In this document: piece after piece, positions 42,145-51,214 of the stretch
Layout of the letters: every line of letters begins with the position of its first letter
Numbering within the stretch: position 1 is the first letter of the stretch
Assembly: GCF_002019705.1 (NCBI RefSeq)
Contig: NZ_KV917377.1
Location: 2,292,565 to 2,356,564 of the forward strand
DNA from: Shouchella patagoniensis
GTDB taxonomy: Bacteria > Bacillota > Bacilli > Bacillales > Bacillaceae_D
Length of the DNA stretch: 64,000 nucleotides
Direction of reading: 5' to 3'
Program-made: the position numbers and the translations under genes
Notes under the pieces: generated by a model
Seen by the model: only the letters and a program-made list of their open reading frames with translations
The model's database searches: none
Told to the model about the DNA's origin: nothing

Positions 42145-43728
42145 CTAATTAAACCAACTTGCTACCCCGGCAGCTAAAATACCTGTTCCATCTTTAATGT
42201 CTTTCCACCCCTCCGATACAGTATCCTTCACATTGTTAACAACTTTCGTGGCATCTTCCTTCAACTTTCCTGTAGCAACATACTCAGTAACATCTTTGGC
42301 AATTGGTGCTACCTTTGAACCTATCTTTCCACCAACAACTCCACCTACAGCGGCACCAACAAAAGTCATGCCTGGAATTGGAATGAGTGTTCCTACAGCT
42401 CCACCTGCAATTGCACCCAAGGTTGCTCCTCCACCTTCAGCTAAAGTTCCTACTGTAGCTCTTGCGTATACAACTTCAGTCGCCTTGTTCGCGTTATTTG
42501 GATCGTTAAACTCATCACTAAATTGATTAATGCCCGTTAATCCCCAACCAATTGGACCTAACGCTCTCGCAGCTGTTTTATTCAACACATCATATTTCGC
42601 CATATGATTTGCTGCACCAGACACCTTAAAATTAGACACTTTTTCTCCAAACGCTCTGACATGCTTGTTTGAAGCAATGTCCACTGCGGCCATTGTCGCT
42701 CCAGTCTTTAGAGCGTTTCCCGCATATCGAAAGCCGTCTTTAACATGACCGATTTGTTGACCAAAACGGTTCATATGCTCGGGAGAGAATACTCGATTAG
42801 CAGCATCTCGCGCCATTGATCCACCTTTGTTTATCGTCTCTTTAGCACCGTTGTACCACTTTGTATTATAGATACTGTTCTCATGGGCAGGATTAAATTT
42901 TCCTACTATTTGATGGTAGCTGCCTGTTCCGTAGTGACCGATGGCGATTGATGCCCCGGCAGCCATATTTTGGGTAGTATCGATTACCGTATTTGCACCA
43001 CCAACGACCTTACTACCAATCCCCAACCCATCCTCAAACCGTCGTTTTTCAATCTCTCCCTTGAGGTTGCGATAGGTGTCATCAAATTTCAAATCAATTG
43101 AATTGTAATTATGAATGGAGACACTTCCATCTGAAATCAGGCCGCGGATATGGTCAACGTATGTATTCATCGTTGTAATGTCTTGCGCAATTTGCGTCAT
43201 CCCGCCTTTAAGCTGCTGGTCTTTTTCATGAAGTAGCGTCGTGGTATCTTCCACTTCGCGCTGTGCGTTACTTAAGCCTTGGTCAATGGTTTCATAATGA
43301 AATGAAGGCAATGTCACCACATCAGAAAATTCTCCTTTTATCTCATCCAGTGCTTCACCATGACGTCTTGCCATCGTCTTTAATTGATTTAATTCGTCGT
43401 GCAACTCATCCATTAAAAACGTTTCCTTCACCATCGCTTGTTCGTAAAATTCATTGGCTAACTCTTTTTTAATCGTATCGAGTTGGTCCTCAAAATCATC
43501 AATGACACGGCGAAGCAAGATCGTAAAAGGCCGATGCGCATCGAGCCAAAACCGTTCAATATTTGAAGCGGTCCGGCCTCGAAGAAAATCTCGACTCCAG
43601 CCCCATGCTCTTTCTCCACGCAAATAGCTGAAGAAGTCACTGAACTGGCTTTTTTGTTCTTTCAAGTCATTAACCATCTCTTCAAGCATCGGAAGCAGTT
43701 CGTTTGCATCTAGCGTTTTTTGACTCAT
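42145..43728 (-). CDS. LXG-domain type VIIb effector with glycine-zipper C-terminus
   Basis: 527 residues. The N-terminal 220 residues form the helical LXG domain: LRGRTASNIERFWLDAHRPF near 49-68 and a long coiled coil (QREVEDTTTLLHEKDQQL). A middle linker follows. The C-terminal part has small-residue-rich segments, and at about 437-475 a double glycine zipper (LGAIAGGAVGTLIPIPG and VGAAVGGVVGGKIGSKVA). LXG proteins are exported toxins for competition with related bacteria. Glycine zippers occur in pore-forming members such as streptococcal TelE. No nuclease, deaminase or NADase motif was seen. The start overlaps the upstream small gene (ATGA). The secretion machine itself is not in this window. 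Confidence 0.78.
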   Translation of the reverse strand: MSQKTLDANELLPMLEEMVNDLKEQKSQFSDFFSYLRGERAWGWSRDFLRGRTASNIERFWLDAHRPFTILLRRVIDDFEDQLDTIKKELANEFYEQAMVKETFLMDELHDELNQLKTMARRHGEALDEIKGEFSDVVTLPSFHYETIDQGLSNAQREVEDTTTLLHEKDQQLKGGMTQIAQDITTMNTYVDHIRGLISDGSVSIHNYNSIDLKFDDTYRNLKGEIEKRRFEDGLGIGSKVVGGANTVIDTTQNMAAGASIAIGHYGTGSYHQIVGKFNPAHENSIYNTKWYNGAKETINKGGSMARDAANRVFSPEHMNRFGQQIGHVKDGFRYAGNALKTGATMAAVDIASNKHVRAFGEKVSNFKVSGAANHMAKYDVLNKTAARALGPIGWGLTGINQFSDEFNDPNNANKATEVVYARATVGTLAEGGGATLGAIAGGAVGTLIPIPGMTFVGAAVGGVVGGKIGSKVAPIAKDVTEYVATGKLKEDATKVVNNVKDTVSEGWKDIKDGTGILAAGVASWFN

Positions 43729-44012
43729 CCTACACTGCCTCCTTTTATATTGCTTGCAACAGCTGATTCACTTTCCTCAAATTTGTTGATTAACGATTCA
43801 ATATCACTAACATTTCCGAGTACGAGAGATTGATAATTTTGCAAGAGTTGCTGGAAGTTCTCCATATTCTCTTTTGCCTGTTCAATCGTATCGAGTACCG
43901 TTTCGCCGCCTTCATAAGACTTCTCTGTAGGAATGACATTTTGTATAGCGGTTCGAATTTCATTTAAGTTCTCTTTTGCTTTGTCTGGATTTAAGCGAAT
44001 TTCTTCACTCAA
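43725..44012 (-). CDS. Small LXG-partner protein (YwqI/DUF5344 type)
   Basis: 95 residues from TTG 44012, with AAAGGAGG eight bases upstream. Predominantly helical: IRLNPDKAKENLNEIRTAIQ, LDTIEQAKENMENFQQLLQ, and VSDIESLINKFEESESA, with a short Ser/Gly C-terminus. In B. subtilis ywqI sits just before the LXG toxin gene ywqJ, and such proteins pair with the LXG domain as secretion adaptors. The overlap ATGA with the effector gene points to coupled, roughly equal translation. Confidence 0.72.
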   Translation of the reverse strand: MSEEIRLNPDKAKENLNEIRTAIQNVIPTEKSYEGGETVLDTIEQAKENMENFQQLLQNYQSLVLGNVSDIESLINKFEESESAVASNIKGGSVG

Positions 44013-44152
44013 TGCAAAAACCTCCTTTAACGTTAAAGGCGCTCATCCTTATTGATATGCGCTCTACTGATTATCAGTTGATCAAACTTATCTTCGTTTA
44101 GCCATTCCTGTTGTCATTCTTACGTTGTCTCACTAAACGCAAACAAAATCGT

Positions 44153-44605
44153 TCATACCGCTTCGTTTCTCGCTTCTATATGCGGTGCTTTCCGCGCAAG
44201 AGCCGTGCGAAACTCTTGCTCTCGTTCAGGCGATATCTTTACTATCGGATTCCCGTCTGTATCTTTAATTGCGATTCCCTTTGTCGCCATCATCACTCTG
44301 ACTCCACCCGGGGTAAATCCTTTTGCTGGATGGATACTACTCATTGTGTCATACGGAAAGAAATACCCAAAAAATCCAGCACTCACTTGCAGCCCTTCTT
44401 CTTTGAGTTCGTAGCTCATACTCATTGAGGCTGTAATGAAAACAAGACCAATAATTAATAGGGGTCCAAACCCAACAGTCATGAGTGGTGTGGAGGAATC
44501 ACTTGTATACACATAGATCAAAATAAGAATACCGATTAGCCACGCACCAATCATAATGCTATTCATTATCCAATCACGGTTTGACTTGTACGTCATCTGA
44601 TTCAC
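44153..44605 (-). CDS. Membrane protein with a bacterial PH-like domain
   Basis: 150 residues. Two membrane helices at about 12-32 and 42-60, then a beta-rich domain: SMSYELKEEGLQVSAGFFGY, FPYDTMSSIHPA, VRVMMATKGIAIKDTDGNPIVKISPERE. The order of strands with the YELKEEGL start and ISP-x-F/E helix end is like the bPH2-type domains of YdbT-related proteins. It lies 140 bases upstream of the LXG partner gene on the same strand and may or may not belong to that locus. Function is unknown. Confidence 0.6.
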   Translation of the reverse strand: MNQMTYKSNRDWIMNSIMIGAWLIGILILIYVYTSDSSTPLMTVGFGPLLIIGLVFITASMSMSYELKEEGLQVSAGFFGYFFPYDTMSSIHPAKGFTPGGVRVMMATKGIAIKDTDGNPIVKISPEREQEFRTALARKAPHIEARNEAV

Positions 44606-45218
44606 CTCATGCTTTCTAAATTAAACAACCGTACTGTTTCTCCCAGACTGTTAGAAAGTTTTTCCTTTTAAGTGTACCCCACTTAGCTATCACACGAAAC
44701 AGTACCTTCTTCCCTTTCCACGCTAAAACGAATCAAAATATAGGCCTTTCAAACTGATCTTTTGGTCTTTTTTTAACTTTTCCTAGGTAAATGAACAGGT
44801 TGTTGCACCTAAACTGAGTCACATAAAGTCAGAATTGTGGCCACCATCGTTTAAAGAAATTCTGTTTTGCTGACAAACATGAAAATTTCCTTCTTCCGAT
44901 TACTGTGCCACTTCACAAGCTCTTTCCTCTTAAAAATACGGATCTTCTCGCTCTTTCACACCCCAATTGCTCTCTATCTAAAAATAATAGACATATTTCC
45001 AATTACTCGACGTATATATCTAAAGTTGCTTTTAAGATAAGTAGGTCTTTAATCCTAATGCGACAAAAACAACAAATTCCATAAATAGTCATTATTCGAC
45101 AAACTAAAGTATCATTCTTTTCTCATTATATGCAAAAAAAGAGACTTATTTAATGGAATTTCTAGTGTAAAATGATTACCAATACCTAGTTCTATAGTTT
45201 CGAAATAGAGGTGAATTT
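44606..45218. other. Intergenic region between the LXG and WxL loci
   Basis: About 610 AT-rich bases. It must hold the promoter for the WxL locus and perhaps the one for the PH-domain gene. TAAAAT near 45168 could be a -10 box for the first WxL gene, but no convincing -35 was found. There are no genes with ribosome sites. Confidence 0.4.
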
Positions 45219-45551
45219 ATGAATCTAAATGTAAAAGCGTATCGACTTATGCAGGAAGTAGACAAATGGCTACGCAAAGAATTCCGTTTGCCTGCCCATC
45301 TTCCAGCTCGCGATGTGATTGATCAATCTCTCATTGCACTCCAAGGCCGACTAAGTACGCAAGAGCTTGATCGATTATGGCATATCAATTATTTGCGCCA
45401 AGACTTGATGAATTTTGAAACAATCTCGCCTTACCAGCTTACCTTTATACGTGAAGTGAGGCAGACATTGCTTGCGCTCGACCTAGAGCCCGCCGGCATT
45501 ACTCAAGAAGAGATTGACCTCCTTAGCAAGGACGCATCTTATGTACAGTAG
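45219..45551 (+). CDS. Unknown soluble protein at the head of the WxL locus
   Basis: 110 residues from ATG 45219, after GAGGTGAA. It looks fully helical (VKAYRLMQEVDKWLRKEFRLP, DVIDQSLIALQGRLSTQELDRLW, FIREVRQTLLALDLEP) with no signal peptide or membrane segment. It ends 11 bases inside the next gene, whose ribosome site lies within it, so it is probably the first gene of the operon. A regulatory or chaperone role is possible. I do not recognise the family. Confidence 0.6.
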   Translation: MNLNVKAYRLMQEVDKWLRKEFRLPAHLPARDVIDQSLIALQGRLSTQELDRLWHINYLRQDLMNFETISPYQLTFIREVRQTLLALDLEPAGITQEEIDLLSKDASYVQ

Positions 45552-48249
45552 CAGATCCTTGCGTCCAAAAAACCTGTATCAACGCATGCTTTGCTTTACG
45601 CTTGCTTGTCTACTTGTCTTTTCAGCAGGTCCGCATATGAATCTATTTGTCTTTGCCCATGAAACAGAGCAGGACGTGTTAAAACGCACAACAGAGGATG
45701 CGATCCATCTCGGTGATTCATTTGAACTAAACGTAGAGAACGCTTTTCTGGAAGCGGACACTGTATCCATTCTAATTCCGGAGGGGCTTGCGTGGGTTGA
45801 AAAAGAAGAAGAAAAAACCGTTGCTTACGACCCTTCGTCAAGGGAACTAAGCTTAAACGACTTGCATCAAACAAAATCATTCTCTCTCTTCGCAGAAACG
45901 TCCGGCTCGTTTGATTTAAAAGCGACTGTACATACTGAACATTCACCAGAGGTCACTCAGACATTCGCCATTCATGTCGCGACTCCTCAAGAAGATGAAG
46001 AAGAGACAGAATCGGAACCTGATCAAGATGAAACGGATCACGCTTCGGAAGAAGACGTAGTTGAAGAATCACCTAATAACGAGATTGAGGAAGAACAAAA
46101 CAACGAAGAACCGACTGTTCCCGAAGAGGATGAGAACGAATCAACGGAACCAGAAGAAGACGCAACAGAAGAACCAACGCAAGATGAACAACCAGAAGAG
46201 GAGCAATCCGAAGAAGAGACAAAACCAGAAGATCAACTGGAAAACGATCCATTAAAGGAAGAAGAACAAGAAACAACCATTCCGAAAGAAGAAGATCATT
46301 CAGAAGAGACGAAAGAACAGCAAGAGGAAAACCTTGCAGAAGAACCAGAGGAAACGGAACCAATCGACAACAACACAGAACGAATGCAGACGATGGTTGA
46401 AACAGCAAACGTGAGTTCAATTCCTGCACCTCCAGTCGGCGGACCAAATGTGGGAGATTTGTTTACATTTGCTGGTGATACAAACATCGCCCAACACAGA
46501 AGTTCCAATGTCCGGGTCTTAGCTGATGGCACCCGTAATAAAGCTTCGGCTATGTGGTTTAATGAAAAAATTGATTTAACGAAGTCGTTCCAAACAACCA
46601 TGTATCTCTACATTAATGGCTCAAGTGCCAACCAAAGCCAAATTGCCGATGGGTTGACGTTCACCATGCATAATGATTCTCGTGGCGTTGGCGCAGTTGG
46701 ACAAAGAGGCGAATCACTTGGGGCGTATGGAACGATCCGTGGATCGAACTATAGCGGATTTATTAATCATGCGGTTTCGTTTGAATTTGATACGTACTTC
46801 AACGGTGATTACAGCGACCGCGGGCTGGCCAATTCCAATCATACAGCTGTTGTGATTCCATCTAACGCCGTACGGGAATCAGGCCGTTATCGTATGCAAC
46901 ATACAAATGTGCAAAACCGAAACCTTATTAGCAACAATTGGCAACCTTTTACAGTGAGTTGGCAGCCTCGCACGAGTTGGATTTATCCGTATGCCGGCAC
47001 CCTCACCTATAGGCATGGTAACGCAACAACGACTTTTAATACGAATAATTACAGAACAACGTTCGGAAGCAATTCGGTTTACTGGGGGTTCACGGGCGCA
47101 ACCGGTGATGAAATGGGCCTTTATGCGATTGCGTATGCTGACTTGCCACAACGACCACGGGCACAAAAACAAGTCCGTAATGTCACTGCTGGAGAGAGTC
47201 AGTTCCGCACCGATACGACGGCTTATCCAGGCGATACGCTCGAATATCAAATCACACTTGATAACCCTGCCGACAACGGACTAGGTGCCGCATGGCCGAA
47301 TGTTGAAGTGACGGATCCTTTACCAGAAGGGATTCAGTATGTTGACAACGGCTCGACGGATAAGCCAACGCGCGTCAGTGGAAACACGTTGTATTTTGAT
47401 GCTGGCACCATCGCAATGGCACAAACAAAGAAACTCACCTTCCGGGTGCAAATGAAAGATGACGCAAACGGATCACTCGTAAACCAGGCGTATGCAGAAG
47501 CGAGATCCGGTGCTTTCAGAGGTCAAGTCTCATCAAATGAATCAACCGTATCACGGAAAGCCATTGAGATTCATGCAGATCCAGTTGCACAAACGTTCCC
47601 TAAAGGATCGAATCCAAGCAATTGGGATCTTGCAACGTTCGTGAAAAACATCAATGTCACTCCTAGCTCATTAAAACAAGAAGGCGAAGTTGTTGGCTTT
47701 TCTGGCAATCCACCGGATACCAACCAACCAGGAACGTACAACGTCGGTATTCGCATTAAAAGTTCGATTTACCCTGGTGTGGAACGAGTCATCCAAGTAC
47801 CAGTGACCATTGTTGACGGGGCTCTATCTTTCACTGCTCCTGATTTGGACTTTGGCATCCAAACAATTTCATCTAAACCAGAGCGGTATTTCGGTCAGAT
47901 CGGCAATCAAGAGCTCGCCATTACCGATACGCGTCATATTAAAGGACACTGGGCCCTTTCTCTGAAACTCTCATCACCACTGACAGATTTAGAGACTGGC
48001 ACCCCTCTTTCCGCTGACTTCGTTTATAAGGATGGTGGAGTGGATGCTGCCATCGGCCCAGAGGAAACGCAAATTGCGACAGGTCGCATCACAGAGGGAA
48101 CGCAACTCGTTTTGTCTGATTCATGGACAGACGACCCGTCGAACGAAGCAGGCTTCTTCCTTGATGTCGCCCCAGGCAGCGCAAAGGTGGATTCGTCTTA
48201 TCGTGCCGAATTAACGTGGACGCTTCAGGATGTGCCCGGCAATGAGTAA
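45541..48249 (+). CDS. Large cell-surface protein: lectin-like domain, DUF11-like repeat and WxL domain
   Basis: 902 residues from ATG 45541 (AAGGA at eight bases). A signal peptide ends near FVFA before HETEQ. An N-terminal beta domain is followed by a very acidic Glu/Pro/Thr linker (about residues 151-279). An L-type lectin-like domain (about 300-545; DGLTFTMHND, FEFDTYFNG, WGFTGATGDEMG) and a DUF11-like repeat (about 555-660; YPGDTLEYQITLDNPA) come next. A C-terminal WxL domain has GHWALSLKL and the distal LTWTLQDVPGNE. WxL domains bind peptidoglycan non-covalently. It resembles the CscC-type adhesins of lactobacilli and probably binds surface glycans. Confidence 0.85.
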   Translation: MYSSRSLRPKNLYQRMLCFTLACLLVFSAGPHMNLFVFAHETEQDVLKRTTEDAIHLGDSFELNVENAFLEADTVSILIPEGLAWVEKEEEKTVAYDPSSRELSLNDLHQTKSFSLFAETSGSFDLKATVHTEHSPEVTQTFAIHVATPQEDEEETESEPDQDETDHASEEDVVEESPNNEIEEEQNNEEPTVPEEDENESTEPEEDATEEPTQDEQPEEEQSEEETKPEDQLENDPLKEEEQETTIPKEEDHSEETKEQQEENLAEEPEETEPIDNNTERMQTMVETANVSSIPAPPVGGPNVGDLFTFAGDTNIAQHRSSNVRVLADGTRNKASAMWFNEKIDLTKSFQTTMYLYINGSSANQSQIADGLTFTMHNDSRGVGAVGQRGESLGAYGTIRGSNYSGFINHAVSFEFDTYFNGDYSDRGLANSNHTAVVIPSNAVRESGRYRMQHTNVQNRNLISNNWQPFTVSWQPRTSWIYPYAGTLTYRHGNATTTFNTNNYRTTFGSNSVYWGFTGATGDEMGLYAIAYADLPQRPRAQKQVRNVTAGESQFRTDTTAYPGDTLEYQITLDNPADNGLGAAWPNVEVTDPLPEGIQYVDNGSTDKPTRVSGNTLYFDAGTIAMAQTKKLTFRVQMKDDANGSLVNQAYAEARSGAFRGQVSSNESTVSRKAIEIHADPVAQTFPKGSNPSNWDLATFVKNINVTPSSLKQEGEVVGFSGNPPDTNQPGTYNVGIRIKSSIYPGVERVIQVPVTIVDGALSFTAPDLDFGIQTISSKPERYFGQIGNQELAITDTRHIKGHWALSLKLSSPLTDLETGTPLSADFVYKDGGVDAAIGPEETQIATGRITEGTQLVLSDSWTDDPSNEAGFFLDVAPGSAKVDSSYRAELTWTLQDVPGNE

Positions 48250-48583
48250 TCCAAGGCTGCTTCACGCGCTAAAGGAGGTGAGGAACGTTAAACAAAAGAC
48301 TCTCCTGCTTCTTGTCGGGACGCTTGCAGTCTTCGCATTCCTTAGTCCGCATGGAATGCAAGCAGAGACAGAAACAAATGCTGGCGTTGGCTTTTACGGC
48401 GAGTACCCTACCGACTCACCAATAGAGGACAACAACGCAACGGCCCCGTTGCCGGTGCTGCCGCAAACAGGAGACAGCTCTTCCTTCGCTTTTGTCTTAC
48501 TTGGGATTGGGTTTCTTCTGGCAGCGCTAGTCTTAATAGGCTGCCTAATTAAACAAAAAAAATTGACTGAAACGAGGACATAA
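48242..48583 (+). CDS. Short LPXTG-anchored protein (CscD-like)
   Basis: 113 residues from ATG 48242, overlapping the previous stop by 8 bases. A signal peptide (LLLLVGTLAVFAFLS) ends near QAET, only about 30 residues of exported chain follow, then the sorting signal LPQTG at 73-77, a hydrophobic helix and a basic tail QKKL. The mature protein is tiny, as in the small LPXTG partners of WxL loci, and may be the covalent anchor for the complex. AAAGGAGG at about 48270 lies inside the frame, but no proper start codon follows it. Confidence 0.75.
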   Translation: MSNPRLLHALKEVRNVKQKTLLLLVGTLAVFAFLSPHGMQAETETNAGVGFYGEYPTDSPIEDNNATAPLPVLPQTGDSSSFAFVLLGIGFLLAALVLIGCLIKQKKLTETRT

Positions 48584-48584
48584 G

Positions 48585-49322
48585 ATGAAAAAAACATTGC
48601 TTTTCACTCTAGCAACCGTTGCTACACTTTCTTTTAGCAATTTTGCTAACGCCGAGAGTGCGGATTACAACTCAAACGGGGCTGTAAAGTTCGTTCCAAA
48701 TACAGATATTACCCCTCCTGTTGATCCAGAAAATCCGGATCCAGAGAATCCAGTGGAGCCAATTGATCCAACTGATCCAGAAGGTCCAAATCCAGGTACA
48801 CAAGGACCATTAAGCATTGATTATGCATCAAGTTTAGACTTTGGCGAAAACAAAATTTCTACGAGAGATGCGGTCTATTTCGCGAAAGCACAAGAATTAA
48901 GCGATGGACGTTACGTTCCGAACTACGTTCAAATTACGGATAACCGTGGAACAAATGCAGGCTGGAATCTTCAAGTACAACAAAACGGCCAGCTTGGCAA
49001 TGCCTCCACGCAAAACAATGAATTAACGGGTGCTGTCATTGCATTTAGTGGCAGTGCGGTTGCCGGAACAATGACGAATGTCGATGCCCCTACTCATCCT
49101 GATGGCTTTACACTTGACCCGAATGGTGCGACTTCACTCGTTATGGCTGCTACTGAGGGAGCCGGCGCAGGTACATGGGTCAATCGCTTTGGGGAAGTGG
49201 ATGAAGATGCCATCTCTAATTCCGCGATCACCCTTTCGGTTCCAGGTAGCACACCAAAAGACCAAGTGACCTATAGCACTACCCTTACATGGAACTTATC
49301 TGATGTACCTGGCAACGAATAA
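48585..49322 (+). CDS. WxL-domain surface protein
   Basis: 245 residues with a signal peptide cleaved near NFANAES. A Pro/Asp/Glu-rich segment (DPENPDPENPVEPIDPTDPE) precedes the WxL domain (about 70-245). The first motif is GWNLQV near residue 126, and the distal motif is TTLTWNLSDVPGNE at the end. It is a paralogue of the next gene. It should attach to the wall non-covalently and form a complex with the lectin protein and the DUF916 protein. Confidence 0.88.
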   Translation: MKKTLLFTLATVATLSFSNFANAESADYNSNGAVKFVPNTDITPPVDPENPDPENPVEPIDPTDPEGPNPGTQGPLSIDYASSLDFGENKISTRDAVYFAKAQELSDGRYVPNYVQITDNRGTNAGWNLQVQQNGQLGNASTQNNELTGAVIAFSGSAVAGTMTNVDAPTHPDGFTLDPNGATSLVMAATEGAGAGTWVNRFGEVDEDAISNSAITLSVPGSTPKDQVTYSTTLTWNLSDVPGNE

Positions 49323-49357
49323 TAAAAAAAACACTAATTGAAACGGGGATACAATAA

Positions 49358-50089
49358 ATGAAGAAATTGAGTCTTATTCCAATCGCAGCTTTCGCACTCA
49401 TTCTTGTCGCAGGCGGAAATACAGCGCTTGCTGACGGCGGTACGTATGATACAAATGCAAAAATAAAATTTATCCCAGCCGAAGATGGCACTGATCCAGT
49501 TGATCCAGAGGAGCCTGAGACACCAGTAGATCCAGTTGATCCAACTGATCCAGATGGTCCAGGACCAGGTACACCAGGTCCATTAAGCATTGACTATGCG
49601 TCTTCTTTCCAGTTTGGCGAGCAAGAGATCACTTCAAGGGATAGAACGTATACGGCGGCCCCTCAAACGTATACTGACTCAACCAAAGTTGGACCAAATT
49701 ACGTCCAAGTAACGGATAACCGTGGGACAGAAACAGGTTGGTCCTTGCAAGTCGTCCAAGATGATCAATTTAAAACAGCGTCCGAACAAGAATTAAGAGG
49801 CGCGGAAATTCGTGTTAAAAATGCGGCGGTTAATTCAATTTCACAATCGGCCAAACCAACTACAGTAAAAGGCTCGTTTGAACTAACACCTGGTTCGACG
49901 AATACTGTCGTCTCTGCCCATGAAGGTGAAGGAGCAGGTACATACTTGTACCACTTTGGCACAAGTGAAACGGCTGCAGAAAGTGTTGAATTATTTGTCC
50001 CAGGTTCTTCCACAAAATATGCAGACTCTTACTCGACGACGTTGACATGGACGTTGTCTGACATACCTGGAAATACAGATAATAACTAA
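49358..50089 (+). CDS. WxL-domain surface protein (paralogue)
   Basis: 243 residues with a signal peptide ending near TALADGG and the acidic Pro repeat ([19 protein letters not shown]). The WxL domain has GWSLQV near 128 and TTLTWTLSDIPGN near the end. Spacing of blocks matches the preceding gene, so they arose by duplication; conserved blocks include PLSIDYASS, PNYVQVTDNRGT and the distal motif. It is the last WxL gene before the hairpin at 50116. Confidence 0.88.
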   Translation: MKKLSLIPIAAFALILVAGGNTALADGGTYDTNAKIKFIPAEDGTDPVDPEEPETPVDPVDPTDPDGPGPGTPGPLSIDYASSFQFGEQEITSRDRTYTAAPQTYTDSTKVGPNYVQVTDNRGTETGWSLQVVQDDQFKTASEQELRGAEIRVKNAAVNSISQSAKPTTVKGSFELTPGSTNTVVSAHEGEGAGTYLYHFGTSETAAESVELFVPGSSTKYADSYSTTLTWTLSDIPGNTDNN

Positions 50090-50115
50090 ATTAGGCATAA
50101 ATTGAAACAAAAAAG

Positions 50116-50140
50116 GGAATGCATGTTGCACATGCATTCC
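50116..50140 (+). terminator. Hairpin within the WxL operon, possible attenuator
   Basis: A perfect 10-bp stem GGAATGCATG / CATGCATTCC with a five-base loop, followed by TTCT rather than a full T-run. It lies between the WxL genes and the DUF916, sortase and regulator genes. It may partly stop transcription or protect the upstream mRNA, giving more structural protein than accessory protein. Confidence 0.5.
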
Positions 50141-50161
50141 TTCTATTAAGGAAGGGTGTTT

Positions 50162-51211
50162 ATGAAACGATTTAAGTGGATCCTATTGTTTGCTTTGTTC
50201 GTACTTCTTGTCCCTATTCAATCTGCCAATGCTTCTGAATTTAATTTTTCCGTTACAACGGTCATCCCAGACAATCAACTTGATCCGGACAAGACCTACT
50301 TTGACTTATTACTTGACCCAGGTGATACACAAACGGTTGAGATGCTGCTCCGGAATGATACAGACAGTGACGTCGTTATTGCGCCTACCATTCATTCGGC
50401 AACAACTAATTTAAATGGTGTTGTTGAATATGGTCCAAACGACATTCAAGCAGATGAATCCTTACAATTCCCTCTAGAAGAATGGGTGTCCACCGCAGAA
50501 GAAATCATTGTTCCTGCTGGCGGTGAGTTCATGCTCCCTCTTCAGATTGAAATGCCAGATGAAGCCTTCGATGGTGTCATTGCTGGGGGAATTACGTTAC
50601 AAGAACAACAGGATTCAAAAGATACGGCTACGAATGAAGGAGACCAGGGCCTATCTATCGAAAATGAGTATGCCTATGTTGTTGGTATTGTTTTACAACA
50701 AAACGAAAATTCCCTACAACCAACATTAAACATGCTTGATGTGTTTCCAGATCAACTCAACGCGCGCAACGTTATACAGGCCACGCTTCAAAACCCTGAA
50801 GCAATGTATATCAACCAATTAGCCGTTAATGCAGTTGTGAAGAACGAATCAGGCGAAGTCGTCTTCGAGGCAGCTAAAGACATGATGCAGATGGCACCAA
50901 ATTCGCAGTTCAACTTTCCCATTTCCTTAAACGGGCAACCTCTTGAACCAGGTGACTATCGACTTGAGTTGACCGCAACAGCAATGGGAGAAGAATGGAA
51001 CTGGGACGAAGCTTTTTCAATTGAAGCTGACGAAGCAAGCGCACTAAACGAAAGCGATGTTTCCATACCGCCGCCTGATAACACATGGGCCTACATTGGT
51101 ATCGGCATTGCGTTCATCACCCTTTCCGTTGTTCTTTTTATGATCTACCGCAGAAAAAAGAAGCAGGCATTTTCACAGACAAACAGCAACCCAACGGCAT
51201 CGGCGAGTTAG
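50162..51211 (+). CDS. WxL interacting protein (DUF916 + DUF3324)
   Basis: 349 residues from ATG 50162 (AAGGAAGGG upstream). Signal peptide to about residue 25 (SANASEF). The DUF916 part holds FNFSVTTVIPDNQLDPDKTYFDLLLDPGDTQTVEMLLRN, and the DUF3324 part has NARNVIQATLQNPEAMYINQLAVNAVV and PGDYRLELTATAMG. A C-terminal membrane helix (WAYIGIGIAFITLSVVLFMIY) and a basic tail RRKKKQ follow. These proteins, CscA-like, sit in the membrane, bind peptidoglycan and host proteins, and hold WxL partners. Confidence 0.9.
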   Translation: MKRFKWILLFALFVLLVPIQSANASEFNFSVTTVIPDNQLDPDKTYFDLLLDPGDTQTVEMLLRNDTDSDVVIAPTIHSATTNLNGVVEYGPNDIQADESLQFPLEEWVSTAEEIIVPAGGEFMLPLQIEMPDEAFDGVIAGGITLQEQQDSKDTATNEGDQGLSIENEYAYVVGIVLQQNENSLQPTLNMLDVFPDQLNARNVIQATLQNPEAMYINQLAVNAVVKNESGEVVFEAAKDMMQMAPNSQFNFPISLNGQPLEPGDYRLELTATAMGEEWNWDEAFSIEADEASALNESDVSIPPPDNTWAYIGIGIAFITLSVVLFMIYRRKKKQAFSQTNSNPTASAS

Positions 51212-51214
51212 GCA

